Position numbers and translations under genes: made by a program. A DNA stretch of 64,000 bases from positions 1,178,001-1,242,000 of the forward strand of contig NZ_BRVO01000001.1 in NCBI RefSeq assembly GCF_027924185.1, given 5' to 3'. This document shows, in pieces, positions 9,099 through 17,682 of this stretch. Every line of letters begins with the position of its first letter. Position 1 is the stretch's first letter. Source of the stretch: Neptunitalea lumnitzerae. GTDB taxonomy: Bacteria; Bacteroidota; Bacteroidia; Flavobacteriales; Flavobacteriaceae. The notes below the pieces were generated by a model. It was not told where the DNA came from and did not search any database. It saw only the letters and a program-made list of their open reading frames with translations.

Positions 9099-10664
9099 AT
9101 GAGTCACGTTATTGATAAACATGAAAAGGAACTCTTCGGACATCCGGTAGGGTTGTATATACTATTTTTTACCGAAATGTGGGAGCGTTTTTCGTATTAC
9201 GGAATGCGTGCATTGCTTACCCTATATATGACGGCTTCTACTTTAGGAACAGATGATAGAGGAGCAGGATTAGGATGGACAGAATCTGAAGCTTTGGCTT
9301 TGTATGGTTGGTATACCATGTTGGTGTATGTCATGTCTATACCTGGAGGGATGATAGCCGATAAATTAATAGGGCAGAAAAAATCTGTACTTGTTGGAGC
9401 TATTATTTTATGTATAGGACATGGTGTTTTGGTATTAACAGATACTTGGGCATTCTACACAGGTTTAGGATTGGTAATTTTAGGTGTTGGTTTATTGAAA
9501 CCTAATATCTCTACGATGGTAGGAGGTTTGTATAGACAAGGAGATATTAGAAGAGATAAAGGATTTAGTATTTTCTATATAGGTATTAATACAGGGTCTT
9601 TATTAGCAACCATTTTTGTTGGGCTAGTAGTAGCTGAGTGGGGATGGCATGCTGGTTTTGGATTGGCTGGTATTGCTATGGTACTTGGTTTAATTGTGTA
9701 TATCTGGGGACAAAGGTTTCTTACACATGTGGGAAATTTAGATTCAGGCTCTAAAGATGAAGTAGATGAAGTCTCTTACCCACATTTATACTCAGATCTT
9801 TTTAAATCGCCATTACAATTAGGTATTAGTGTTTTATTAGTAGTGTTGAGTGGTATTGGTTGGTATTTTATGGACTGGGGCTACGGAATGCTGTTTTTAT
9901 TCATTACAGCAATTGCAGCTTTAATGATGATGATTTATAAAGAATTACCAAATCAAATTTATAAAGATAGGTTTGTAGTAATGTTATTATCATTTATCAT
10001 GGTAATCATATTCTGGGGTGCTTTTGAACAGGCTGGAGGTTTAATGAACTTATATACCGATGAAAAAACCAATCGTGTGTTATTTGGGTACGAAATTCCT
10101 ACCGTAATGTTCCAGAGTTTAAATGCTGGTTTTATTATCATTTTTGCTACCATCGTAGCAGGTATTTGGGCTAAAAGAAAGCTGAAAGGAAAAGAATCTT
10201 CTTCACTATTTAAAATGGCTATAGGTATCATTATTATGGGATTTGGTTTCCTATTTATGGTGTTTGCAGCTATGGAATATCAAAAAACGGGGACTTCTAA
10301 TTTGTTATGGTTAGTATTTGCATACTTATTCCATACGTTAGGGGAGTTGTGTATATCGCCAGTGGCATTGTCTTTTATTACCAAATTAACACCAGTAAAA
10401 TATGCTTCGTTAATGATGGGGGTTTATTTTGCTGCTACAGGGTTAGGGAATAAAGTAGCCGGAATTATTGGAGAGTCTGCTTCTGAATTTGGTGAGTATT
10501 CTGTGTTCTTAGGTATTTTAGTATTTACAGTAGTTATAGGTGGATTGTTTGTGGCAATTAAAAAACCGTTAATTCGTCTTACGCACGGTGCTGAAGATAA
10601 TGAACATGATTTGTCTCACGAAGACAATAAGGGGCCGGAATTAGAAAAATTTGAAGAAGCTTAG
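9099..10664 (+). CDS. POT-family peptide transporter (first copy)
   Basis: The 521-aa polytopic membrane protein opens with the POT signature FFTEMWERFSYYGMRALLTLY (residues 23-43, containing ExxERFxYY) and has 12 or more hydrophobic segments. It belongs to the proton-dependent oligopeptide transporters (PTR2/DtpT type), which import di- and tripeptides through the inner membrane. It follows the DPP IV gene by 19 bp. The C-terminus is acidic and hydrophilic (EDNEHDLSHEDNKG). The next gene is a diverged paralogue. Confidence 0.93.
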   Translation: MSHVIDKHEKELFGHPVGLYILFFTEMWERFSYYGMRALLTLYMTASTLGTDDRGAGLGWTESEALALYGWYTMLVYVMSIPGGMIADKLIGQKKSVLVGAIILCIGHGVLVLTDTWAFYTGLGLVILGVGLLKPNISTMVGGLYRQGDIRRDKGFSIFYIGINTGSLLATIFVGLVVAEWGWHAGFGLAGIAMVLGLIVYIWGQRFLTHVGNLDSGSKDEVDEVSYPHLYSDLFKSPLQLGISVLLVVLSGIGWYFMDWGYGMLFLFITAIAALMMMIYKELPNQIYKDRFVVMLLSFIMVIIFWGAFEQAGGLMNLYTDEKTNRVLFGYEIPTVMFQSLNAGFIIIFATIVAGIWAKRKLKGKESSSLFKMAIGIIIMGFGFLFMVFAAMEYQKTGTSNLLWLVFAYLFHTLGELCISPVALSFITKLTPVKYASLMMGVYFAATGLGNKVAGIIGESASEFGEYSVFLGILVFTVVIGGLFVAIKKPLIRLTHGAEDNEHDLSHEDNKGPELEKFEEA

Positions 10665-10702
10665 ATTAATATAAAGAGATTATTATTTCGTTTTGAAAGA
10701 TT

Positions 10703-12274
10703 ATGAATACAAAAAGTAACGAAGAAGTTTTTAGTTTACTTGGACATAAACCAAGTTTATTTGTTCTGTTTTTTACAGAAATGTGGGAGCGTTTTTCTTA
10801 TTATGGAATGCGTGCTCTTTTAGTATTGTTTTTAACAACATCATTAACCGATGGTGGATGGGCTTGGAGTAATGAAGATGCGCTATCGCTATATGGTATT
10901 TATACGGGGCTTGTATATTTAACCCCTATTATTGGAGGTGTTATAGCTGATAAGCTTTTAGGTTATCAAAAAGCAGTTGCTTTGGGTGCCTTAATTATGA
11001 CTTTAGGTCATGCCTCTATGGCTTTGGAAACACCTATGTTTTTATATATTGGTTTGGGATGTTTAATTATTGGTAACGGACTTTTTAAACCAAATGTTAC
11101 TTCTATAGTTAGTGGATTGTATGATAAGCATCAAGAGAAAAAAGATGGTGCTTTTACTATTTTCTATATGGGGGTAAATGCTGGTGCATTCTTAGGAATA
11201 ATGTTATGCGGATATATTGGCGAAAACTTTAGTTGGAGTCTAGGATTTGGATTAGCTGGTGTATTTATGTTGTTAGGGATGCTGCAATTTTGGTTTGGAC
11301 GTACGATTTTTGAGGGTATTGGATTATCTCCAAAAGAAGATACACATCAAAAAGATTTAGAAGCAGAAGAGAAAAAACCTCATGATGCAAATGTTGAAGT
11401 AAAAGAAACACATGTGCCTGCAAAGGTTCAAGCCGATAGATACATTGTAGTTGGAGTGTTAGCATTCTTTACAATTTTCTTCTGGGCAGCTTTTGAACAA
11501 GCAGGTGGTTCTATGACTATTTTTGCTAAGAATTATACAAATAGACTTTTAGAAGGTGATGCAGCTACAACTTTTAAAATAGTAGATGCTATCATAACAC
11601 TAGTTCCACTAGTAGTGATAACGATTGTGATTTATAAGTTGTTTGTTCAAACATTTAAAAAAATTACCCTATCCAATATTATCTTAGGTTTCAGTTTTCT
11701 TATAATCTGGGGTATTGTACTTTGGAAAGTAACTAGAGAATTTAGTGCTGATTCTACAGAAGTACCTGCGTCATGGTTTGGTATTTTGAATTCCTTATTC
11801 ATTATTACATTGGCACCGCTTATTTCTAAAATTTGGGAAAGTAAATACAATCCTTCTGCTGCAGTAAAATTTGGTGTCGGTTTGATTCTTTTAGGTGGTG
11901 GATTTGCTTTTTTAGCTTTCGGAGCGAACAGTATTCCTCAGGGTGCTGAAACAGCTGCAGTAAGTATGGTATGGCTTATTTTAGCATACTTACTACATAC
12001 ATTAGGTGAGTTATTTTTATCTCCGGTAGGGTTGTCTTATGTGAGTAAGCTTGTTCCTGCTAAATTGATTGGTCTAATGTTTGGTATATGGTATCTAGCA
12101 ATTTTTATTGGAAATACTGCGGCAGGACAACTAGGAGGATTGATAGATAAGATTACAGCTGAGTATTCTTTAACAACGTTCTTCTTGATATTTACTATTG
12201 TTCCAGCAGTTGCAGGTTTCTTATTAATATTGGTGAACCCATTACTTAAAAAATTAATGCATGGTGTAAGGTAG
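10703..12274 (+). CDS. POT-family peptide transporter (second copy)
   Basis: The 523-aa paralogue of the preceding transporter shares the POT signature (FFTEMWERFSYYGMRALLVL) and the late motif LAYLLHTLGELFLSPVGLSY. It differs by a long charged cytoplasmic loop (about residues 210-245, rich in K, E and H) between the two halves. A tandem pair of POT genes behind a DPP IV peptidase suggests that the two differ in specificity or affinity, which is inference. Confidence 0.92.
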   Translation: MNTKSNEEVFSLLGHKPSLFVLFFTEMWERFSYYGMRALLVLFLTTSLTDGGWAWSNEDALSLYGIYTGLVYLTPIIGGVIADKLLGYQKAVALGALIMTLGHASMALETPMFLYIGLGCLIIGNGLFKPNVTSIVSGLYDKHQEKKDGAFTIFYMGVNAGAFLGIMLCGYIGENFSWSLGFGLAGVFMLLGMLQFWFGRTIFEGIGLSPKEDTHQKDLEAEEKKPHDANVEVKETHVPAKVQADRYIVVGVLAFFTIFFWAAFEQAGGSMTIFAKNYTNRLLEGDAATTFKIVDAIITLVPLVVITIVIYKLFVQTFKKITLSNIILGFSFLIIWGIVLWKVTREFSADSTEVPASWFGILNSLFIITLAPLISKIWESKYNPSAAVKFGVGLILLGGGFAFLAFGANSIPQGAETAAVSMVWLILAYLLHTLGELFLSPVGLSYVSKLVPAKLIGLMFGIWYLAIFIGNTAAGQLGGLIDKITAEYSLTTFFLIFTIVPAVAGFLLILVNPLLKKLMHGVR

Positions 12275-12314
12275 TGATTCTTATGCCGTCTATACTTTTA
12301 TAAAAAACTTATCT

Positions 12315-12797
12315 ATGAAGAAATACGTATTACTATTATTGTTTGTTGGAGTGGTATCTTTAGGGTACGCCCAAGATAAATCTGAGTTAACTTGGCATAC
12401 CGATTTTAATGATGCAAAAAGAATAGCTGAAAAAGAAAACAAGCCTTTAATGTTATTTTTTACCGGAAGTGATTGGTGCGGATGGTGTAAAAGACTTCAA
12501 AAAGAGGTTTTTCAACAACAAGATTTTGTTACATGGGCTAAAGAAAACGTAGTTCTTTTAGAGTTAGATTTTCCTAGAAGAAAACAATTGGAGAAACAAC
12601 AACAATTACAGAACTATTTTTTACAGCAAAAGTTTGGTGTGAGAGGTTTTCCTACCATTTGGTTTGCTAGTTTTAAGACAACCGAAGGTCAAGATGATAT
12701 TATACAAATTGATAAAGCGTTGGGTTCTGTTGGGTACGTAAGAGGTGGAGTTGATGCCTGGCTTCAAAGTGCTAATCAGATATTAGCTAAAAAATAA
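12315..12797 (+). CDS. Secreted thioredoxin-fold protein
   Basis: A signal peptide (MKKYVLLLLFVGVVSLGYAQ) precedes a thioredoxin-like domain with the active site C55-G-W-C58 (GSDWCGWCKRLQKEVF) and the cis-proline context RGFPTIWF. At 160 aa it resembles the DUF255/Thioredoxin_7 type of periplasmic disulfide reductase. It is the last gene of the peptide-use operon, 40 bp after the second POT gene, and is followed by a terminator. Its client protein is unknown. Confidence 0.88.
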   Translation: MKKYVLLLLFVGVVSLGYAQDKSELTWHTDFNDAKRIAEKENKPLMLFFTGSDWCGWCKRLQKEVFQQQDFVTWAKENVVLLELDFPRRKQLEKQQQLQNYFLQQKFGVRGFPTIWFASFKTTEGQDDIIQIDKALGSVGYVRGGVDAWLQSANQILAKK

Positions 12798-12822
12798 GTA
12801 AATATTATAATTCATAATATAG

Positions 12823-12854
12823 AATCCCGAAGTAATTATGCTTCGGGATTTTTT
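12823..12854. terminator. Terminator between thioredoxin gene and comEC
   Basis: Inverted repeat AATCCCGAAG / CTTCGGGATT with an 8-nt loop followed by T residues on the plus strand. It closes the plus-strand operon and touches the end of the converging comEC gene. Confidence 0.85.
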
Positions 12855-14880
12855 AGTTTATAACATAGGCTCCTTGTGTATTGGTGTTGTGAAAAGTGAT
12901 GTGCCGCAACTCACATTCTTTTTGCCATCGTTTTAGTAAATAGGGGTAATTGTTGGCATCTGCAATGATGGTATTTGGTTGTATTGTGGTTAGTAGTCTC
13001 GCCATGTTTAGTTTAGGACTTTGGGTGAGTATTACAATATCAATGGGCTTATGGTTTAGTTGATATACTGCAGCGCTGTCTACCACTAGTATGTGCTGAT
13101 TCTTGTACTGGTAGTAATGTTGTAATGGGTTTTGTTTTACAGTGTTTATATAGGCACCTGCTTTGTATTGCTTTAATAGGTAGTTGGAGTTTTCTAAGAT
13201 TGATGTTGTATACAGGTGTAATGTTTGTTGATTTTGTATACCTACAGTATGACTTCCGTAGGTGTTAAATACAATCAGCTGTTGTTGCTGTTTGCTGTAA
13301 TAATTTAAATAATACAGATAGCCTTGTAGTGCTAGCACTAGACATAAGGAGGAGTACAATAGTTTTTTATGTTTATAAGTAAAAGCTAGTATGGCTATAA
13401 ATAATAGGCAGTAGGTTAAAATAAGCAGGTTGTTATCAAAATAAATATTTTCTAGGGTTCCATTTTTTACGGTTGCAATATTATTCACCAAGGTGTTCAT
13501 GCTGTATATGCAATATGATAAGCCTTTTACCAGTATGGGACTGGTAATACCCAAAGCAGCTAGCAGAATTACTAGAAAACCATATCCTAGTAAAATACTC
13601 ATAAAGGGAACAATACATAGGTTTCCAATAAAAAATAGCAAAGGATATTGATGAAAATAGTACAAACTTATGGGGAGCAGGGCTAGCTGTGCGGCAAGCA
13701 TTACTGTAGTCATGTTCCAAAAATATAAGATGATGCTATTGCTGGGTCTCCATAGATGGGCTAGTAAGGGTTGTATAGTAAGAATACCTAGTACCGCAAT
13801 ATAGCTTAATTGAAAACTAGCCATAAACAGCATATTAGGCTTTATAAGCAATAAAAAGAAGGCGGAGGCCATAAGTGTATGTACGCTATTTTGAGGACGC
13901 TTTAAATGCAGCGCTATGGTAACAAAGGTAAACATGGTAACAGCTCTGGTAACCGAGGGCGATAGCCCTGTAATAAATGCAAAACACCAAAGTAGGATAA
14001 CCATAAGTACACCGCTTATCCAAATTCCTGTGGTGGTGTTTCTCAGGGGTAGTAGCACATAATATAAAAGCATTACCAAAATGCTAATGTGCAAACCAGA
14101 AATAGCCAATAGGTGTATTACGCCGGCGTGTATATAGTCTTTATATAAATCTTCCGATATATTTTGTCTTTGTCCTAAAAATAAAGCTTTGGTTACTTCT
14201 AGTTCGTCTCCTGATAGTCGGGCTTTCTTGAGGTTATTAATGATCTTAGAGCGTAGTCTAGTTGCAAGTAGTGTTAAGTTGGTAGGTAAGGTATCTGTAA
14301 TATAGTAGTTTTGTGAGGTTAAGTTACATTGTCCATACACCTGTTGATGTTGCATATAGCTTGCGTAGTTAAACTCATACGGATTTAAAGGTGGTGGAAT
14401 CTTCTTTATTTCGGTATAGCAGAAGAGTCGTAATCCTAGTAAATTAGATTGTGTGCTATCTTTTGGCTGTTTCACTATTACTTTTCCGGTAGTTGATTGT
14501 CCGTTTATGTGAGTTATAGTACCAATATATTTATAGTAATAATCAGAGGGTTTTAAGGTTTCTGTAATTTCAATAGATAGTTTTTGAGGTGGGGAGGTTG
14601 TGTGATGGGTGTAGTGACTAGGGTATAATGTATCTTGATGAACCAAATAGGTAAACCAGCCGATTAATAGTGTAGCCAAAAAAATGGTAGCACCAAAGTA
14701 AATGGTTTGCTGAAATTTATTTGATGCTATCCGGTATAAGTATAGCGATGTGCCTAAAGTAATAGCTAGTAAAAAACTGATAACTTTAATAGAAACGCCA
14801 GAGAATAGGTGTGCCAAGCTAATACCTAAAATAAGTAGCAAGCATAGTTTAATAAGTGTAAAATGAAATAGGTGCTTCAC
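12853..14880 (-). CDS. comEC: ComEC/Rec2-family DNA-uptake channel protein
   Basis: This 675-aa polytopic protein has the ComEC order: N-terminal membrane helices, a DUF4131-like region, and the competence domain with the signature HLLAISGLHI preceded by ALFLGQRQNISEDLY. A C-terminal soluble part resembles a degenerate metallo-beta-lactamase domain (DIVILTQSPKLNMARLL in place of a full zinc motif). It would form the inner-membrane channel for transforming DNA. The gene stands alone on the minus strand. Natural competence cannot be concluded from this gene alone. Confidence 0.9.
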   Translation of the reverse strand: MKHLFHFTLIKLCLLLILGISLAHLFSGVSIKVISFLLAITLGTSLYLYRIASNKFQQTIYFGATIFLATLLIGWFTYLVHQDTLYPSHYTHHTTSPPQKLSIEITETLKPSDYYYKYIGTITHINGQSTTGKVIVKQPKDSTQSNLLGLRLFCYTEIKKIPPPLNPYEFNYASYMQHQQVYGQCNLTSQNYYITDTLPTNLTLLATRLRSKIINNLKKARLSGDELEVTKALFLGQRQNISEDLYKDYIHAGVIHLLAISGLHISILVMLLYYVLLPLRNTTTGIWISGVLMVILLWCFAFITGLSPSVTRAVTMFTFVTIALHLKRPQNSVHTLMASAFFLLLIKPNMLFMASFQLSYIAVLGILTIQPLLAHLWRPSNSIILYFWNMTTVMLAAQLALLPISLYYFHQYPLLFFIGNLCIVPFMSILLGYGFLVILLAALGITSPILVKGLSYCIYSMNTLVNNIATVKNGTLENIYFDNNLLILTYCLLFIAILAFTYKHKKLLYSSLCLVLALQGYLYYLNYYSKQQQQLIVFNTYGSHTVGIQNQQTLHLYTTSILENSNYLLKQYKAGAYINTVKQNPLQHYYQYKNQHILVVDSAAVYQLNHKPIDIVILTQSPKLNMARLLTTIQPNTIIADANNYPYLLKRWQKECELRHITFHNTNTQGAYVIN

Positions 14881-14931
14881 ATAGCTAAGCTACAGGAAGC
14901 CGTTATGGTAAAGAAGTGGTTATCCGTAAAT

Positions 14932-15474
14932 TTAATTATCTAAAATTAACTTTTCAGTCACTTGTTCTCCTGTGTTATAGTCGGTACCGTAAAATAGAAT
15001 GTAATCTGCTTTTATATGTAGCCCCCCACTTTTTAGTTCTATAAAAAGTTTGTCAATAAACATTTTTCTATGGTTAATAGTGGTGTATACTTTGGGTTGT
15101 TTTTCGTTGTTTAAACATAAATATAATTCAAGATCTTTAGATGCGGCCAAATGCATTTCGTACAGATTGTTATTAACACAATCAGATATAATTCCGTATG
15201 CCAATCTTCTTTGTATAGCGGTTAAGCTCTTTCGGGTACCAGTGTTTCCTTCATACACAATTCGGTATACATCAATTGGATCATTCTTGTCTATATGGTT
15301 GTTCGTAATCTTAGCATCATATACATAAGTGTTATGATTCTTGCTATGTTGAATATAAAACAGTCGGTTCTTATTGTAGGTTGGGGTAGGGTAGTTGTCT
15401 TGTGCTTGCATACCATAGCCTATACACATAAGCAGTACAAATAATAGGGTGTTGGTATGGTTGCTTTTAAGCAT
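14932..15474 (-). CDS. Secreted DUF4833-like hypothetical protein
   Basis: The 180-aa protein carries a signal peptide (LLFVLLMCIGYGMQAQ) and a core reading LFYIQHSKNHNTYVYDAK ... DPIDVYRIVYEG, which resembles the DUF4833 family from memory. Function unknown, probably periplasmic. It lies 51 bp upstream of comEC on the same strand and may be cotranscribed with it. The family assignment is tentative. Confidence 0.6.
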   Translation of the reverse strand: MLKSNHTNTLLFVLLMCIGYGMQAQDNYPTPTYNKNRLFYIQHSKNHNTYVYDAKITNNHIDKNDPIDVYRIVYEGNTGTRKSLTAIQRRLAYGIISDCVNNNLYEMHLAASKDLELYLCLNNEKQPKVYTTINHRKMFIDKLFIELKSGGLHIKADYILFYGTDYNTGEQVTEKLILDN

Positions 15475-15820
15475 GCATTTTTTGTTTTAGATGTATCAAG
15501 GTACTCAAAAATATTAAAATAAAACAAGATGTGTATTTTTAGTTAAAAAAGGTTATTGTTTGGTATTCAAGTTTTTATATGGTTTTTAATTGAAAGCGAT
15601 AGAGGTATAAAAATAGGGTAAACTTCTAATATATAATCATCTATGAAGAAAATGTGAAAAATAATAAGAATACTTATTTGTAGCTATTTTATATTGAAAG
15701 GAAAGGGCTATCTTTGAAAAAGAAAATTAAATAGTGCCGTTAGAACCGAAATCCACCCCCTAGCATAACGGAATTTTAGAAGAGTAGAGAATTATAATTA
15801 TTAAACGAAAAGTTTAGATA
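15475..15820. other. 346-bp intergenic region, divergent promoters
   Basis: AT-rich gap between divergently transcribed genes. A perfect TAnnTTTG -7 box (TATCTTTG, 15709-15716) points toward the plus-strand membrane-protein gene. Downstream of it an inverted repeat CCGTTA / TAACGG (about 15738-15772) would fold in the 5' leader. No gene or RNA element is recognised. Confidence 0.4.
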
Positions 15821-16183
15821 ATGAAAGTTGCTTTGTTTATAACGTTAGGGTTAATTATTTTGGTGGTATCACTTTGTTCGGTGATAAAATTATTGGTTAT
15901 GGTAACCGATAGAGTAACCGAAAAACTAGCTAAAGCTTATTGTAACAAACACGGGTATCTTTACATACGCGTAGAGGTATTACCAGAAGACTATGTGCTA
16001 CATTTTGAAGCACACGGACATATCTTTTTAGCCAATTTTAATATAGACAAAAACAAAAATCTTATTTGGACAGGTGCTAATCCCGAAAAGGTTATCGCTA
16101 ATTATATAGAGAACGAAGGACTCCCTACTCCTGAAATGTTCAACGGAGTTTCTGCTCAAAAAATACTCAAGAACGTAGGCTAA
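15821..16183 (+). CDS. Single-pass membrane hypothetical protein, paralogue A
   Basis: This 120-aa protein has one N-terminal transmembrane helix (about residues 4-28) and a small soluble domain. The core YCNKHGYLY ... FEAHGHIFLANFNI ... LIW aligns with the following gene at the same positions, so the two arose by duplication. No known family is recognised. It lacks an RxxxxH HEPN motif and has only one helix, so it does not look like the Cas13b accessory proteins Csx27 or Csx28. Confidence 0.65.
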   Translation: MKVALFITLGLIILVVSLCSVIKLLVMVTDRVTEKLAKAYCNKHGYLYIRVEVLPEDYVLHFEAHGHIFLANFNIDKNKNLIWTGANPEKVIANYIENEGLPTPEMFNGVSAQKILKNVG

Positions 16184-16347
16184 TAGCTGTAAGAAGTAAG
16201 ATTTTACATTGAAAAAATAAAAATTTAAGAGATTGCCAATTTTATTTTTTCTATATTTATGTGCTTATATAAGTACTACCCGTCGATAGGTTTTTCATAA
16301 TTCATGTAGCGTTATATAAGCGTTTGTTATTTATAATAAAGCTTTAT

Positions 16348-16710
16348 ATGGCTGTTTTAAGTATTCTTACATATCTCTTACTTGGGCTTTTTAGCGTCAT
16401 CATTATCTTAATGCTAGCAATGAAATTTTGGGTATATGTGCAAGATAAAGAAGCTAGATTTATAATAGAAGAATATTGTAAGCTTCACGATTTTCAGTTT
16501 GAAACCATGTCGGTACATCCTAATCATTATCAAGTAGCAGCAACCAAAGGTGGTACAAAATTTATAGCTTCTTTTTCTATAGGTGAAGAAAACCGAATCA
16601 TCTGGAATCAATTTTCGTTAGTAGATCAACACCGAAGAAAATTTAGCAAGGTAGTCCCTGCTAATATTCAAAATACCAATACACCTTCTGAACATATCAA
16701 TGCGATGTAA
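16348..16710 (+). CDS. Single-pass membrane hypothetical protein, paralogue B
   Basis: The ATG at 16348 gives 120 aa, exactly the length of the preceding paralogue; an upstream TTG at 16324 in the same frame is less likely. One transmembrane helix (about residues 5-30) precedes a soluble domain with the shared pattern YCKLHDFQF ... TKGGTKFIASFSI ... IIW. The pair is diverged, which suggests an old duplication. The function is unknown. The accessory region with hicAB and cas13b follows. Confidence 0.62.
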   Translation: MAVLSILTYLLLGLFSVIIILMLAMKFWVYVQDKEARFIIEEYCKLHDFQFETMSVHPNHYQVAATKGGTKFIASFSIGEENRIIWNQFSLVDQHRRKFSKVVPANIQNTNTPSEHINAM

Positions 16711-16717
16711 TTTAGTA

Positions 16718-16847
16718 TGCTTACTCCCAAATGGAGATGCGTACGCCTAAGTGATACTGAAAGATGTTCAGCATGACGAGTTTGGTATTTGTTTGTATAG
16801 CAATGTTTCGTCACCTTGAACTTGATTCAAGGTCTCATCTGAGTAAG
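16718..16847. repeat. Palindromic interspersed repeat, diverged copy
   Basis: A decayed unit of the window-wide repeat: GATGTTCAGCATGACG (16763-16778), a spacer, then a complete half-unit CGTCACCTTGAACTTGATTC..AAGGTCTCATCTGAGTAAG (16809-16847). It lies between paralogue B and hicA. The arms ACCTTGAA / TTCAAGGT still pair. Confidence 0.75.
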
Positions 16848-16920
16848 AATTCCCTTTTAAATATGGTAAACAGTATTCAAAGTCAAAATGTTACCTGTAA
16901 ATTACAAGTAATAATTTTAA

Positions 16921-16954
16921 TATAACATTTTTGTTATATAACTATTTTGTTATA
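16921..16954 (+). promoter_or_regulatory. Tandem palindromic operator of hicAB
   Basis: Two perfect inverted repeats of the form TATAAC-N6-GTTATA (16921-16938 and 16937-16954) share two bases and sit 7 bp before the hicA start. HicB antitoxins carry a DNA-binding domain and usually repress their own operon, so these are probable HicB sites. Their 16-bp phase could allow cooperative binding. Confidence 0.65.
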
Positions 16955-16961
16955 ATTTTAC

Positions 16962-17144
16962 ATGAAATCAAACGAGCTTATCAAGTTAATAGAGGCGGAT
17001 GGATGGTTTTTGGTTAGAACTAAAGGGAGTCATCATCATTTTAAGCATGATGAAAAAAAGGGATTAGTCACTATACCACACCCAAAAAAGGATATCCCAA
17101 CAGGAACAGCCAATGCCATTTTAAAACAAGCCGGACTTAAATAA
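16962..17144 (+). CDS. hicA: HicA-family mRNA interferase toxin
   Basis: The 60-aa protein is a full-length HicA: a dsRBD-like fold with the catalytic histidine region KGSHHHFKH (about residues 21-29), a GLVTIPHPKKDIPTGT strand and the C-terminal ILKQAG. HicA toxins cleave mRNA independently of the ribosome. The antitoxin gene starts 7 bp downstream. The tandem operator upstream suggests autoregulation. It lies next to the cas13b locus, so two RNA-cleaving systems adjoin here. Confidence 0.92.
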   Translation: MKSNELIKLIEADGWFLVRTKGSHHHFKHDEKKGLVTIPHPKKDIPTGTANAILKQAGLK

Positions 17145-17151
17145 AGGTGTT

Positions 17152-17562
17152 ATGGAGAAGACAATTTATGTGTATGTAGAAAAGGCCGAGGACGGCACTT
17201 ATTGGGGTACTTCTAAAAACATACCCGGAGTGGTAAGTGCTTTTGGAAACTCGCTAGAGGAGTTGAAAAGTAATTTTAAAACAGCTTTTGCCGATTATAT
17301 CGAGGTTGCCACTGAAGAACAAGAAGATTGGTTAGCGGAGGTAGCCAATTGTACCAACTTTGTGTACGAGCTAGACTTAGCCTCTTTCTTTAAGCTAGTT
17401 CCTGAAATTAAAATCTCAGCCATAGCCAAAAAAGCAGGGGTAAATGCTTCCCTAATGCGTCAATATGTAACAGGTAAAGCCAATGCCTCAGAAGAACGTA
17501 CCAAACAAATAGAACAAGCCATACACGAACTAGGTAAGGAGTTGTTATCGGTGAGCTTTTAG
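17152..17562 (+). CDS. hicB: HicB-family antitoxin with HTH domain
   Basis: The 136-aa protein has the HicB_like partial RNase H fold at the N-terminus (about 1-70; EKAEDGTYWGTSKNIPGV) and a helix-turn-helix at the C-terminus (about 85-132; ISAIAKKAGVNASLMRQYV). It would neutralise HicA by binding it and repress the operon at the tandem palindromes. It ends 120 bp before the end of the converging cas13b gene; a palindromic repeat copy lies in between. Confidence 0.92.
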   Translation: MEKTIYVYVEKAEDGTYWGTSKNIPGVVSAFGNSLEELKSNFKTAFADYIEVATEEQEDWLAEVANCTNFVYELDLASFFKLVPEIKISAIAKKAGVNASLMRQYVTGKANASEERTKQIEQAIHELGKELLSVSF

Positions 17563-17627
17563 GTTTTTGGTAGCTGGATAGTTGAAAGTTCACGGTTGAC
17601 AGTTTATGGTTGAAAGTACCCCAGAGC

Positions 17628-17666
17628 CGTCACCCTGAACTTGATTCAGGGTCTCAACAGAGTAAG
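17628..17666. repeat. Palindromic interspersed repeat, half-unit
   Basis: One half-unit CGTCACCCTGAACTTGATTC + AGGGTCTC ... GAGTAAG lies at the convergence point of hicB and cas13b. The hairpin ACCCTGAA / TTCAGGGT could act as a bidirectional terminator. Confidence 0.8.
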
Positions 17667-17682
17667 CATCATTTTTCAGGGT

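Noticed and set aside
15821-16710. Membrane-protein pair as Csx27/Csx28
   Set aside because: Only one helix each and no HEPN RxxxxH motif; hicAB separates them from cas13b.
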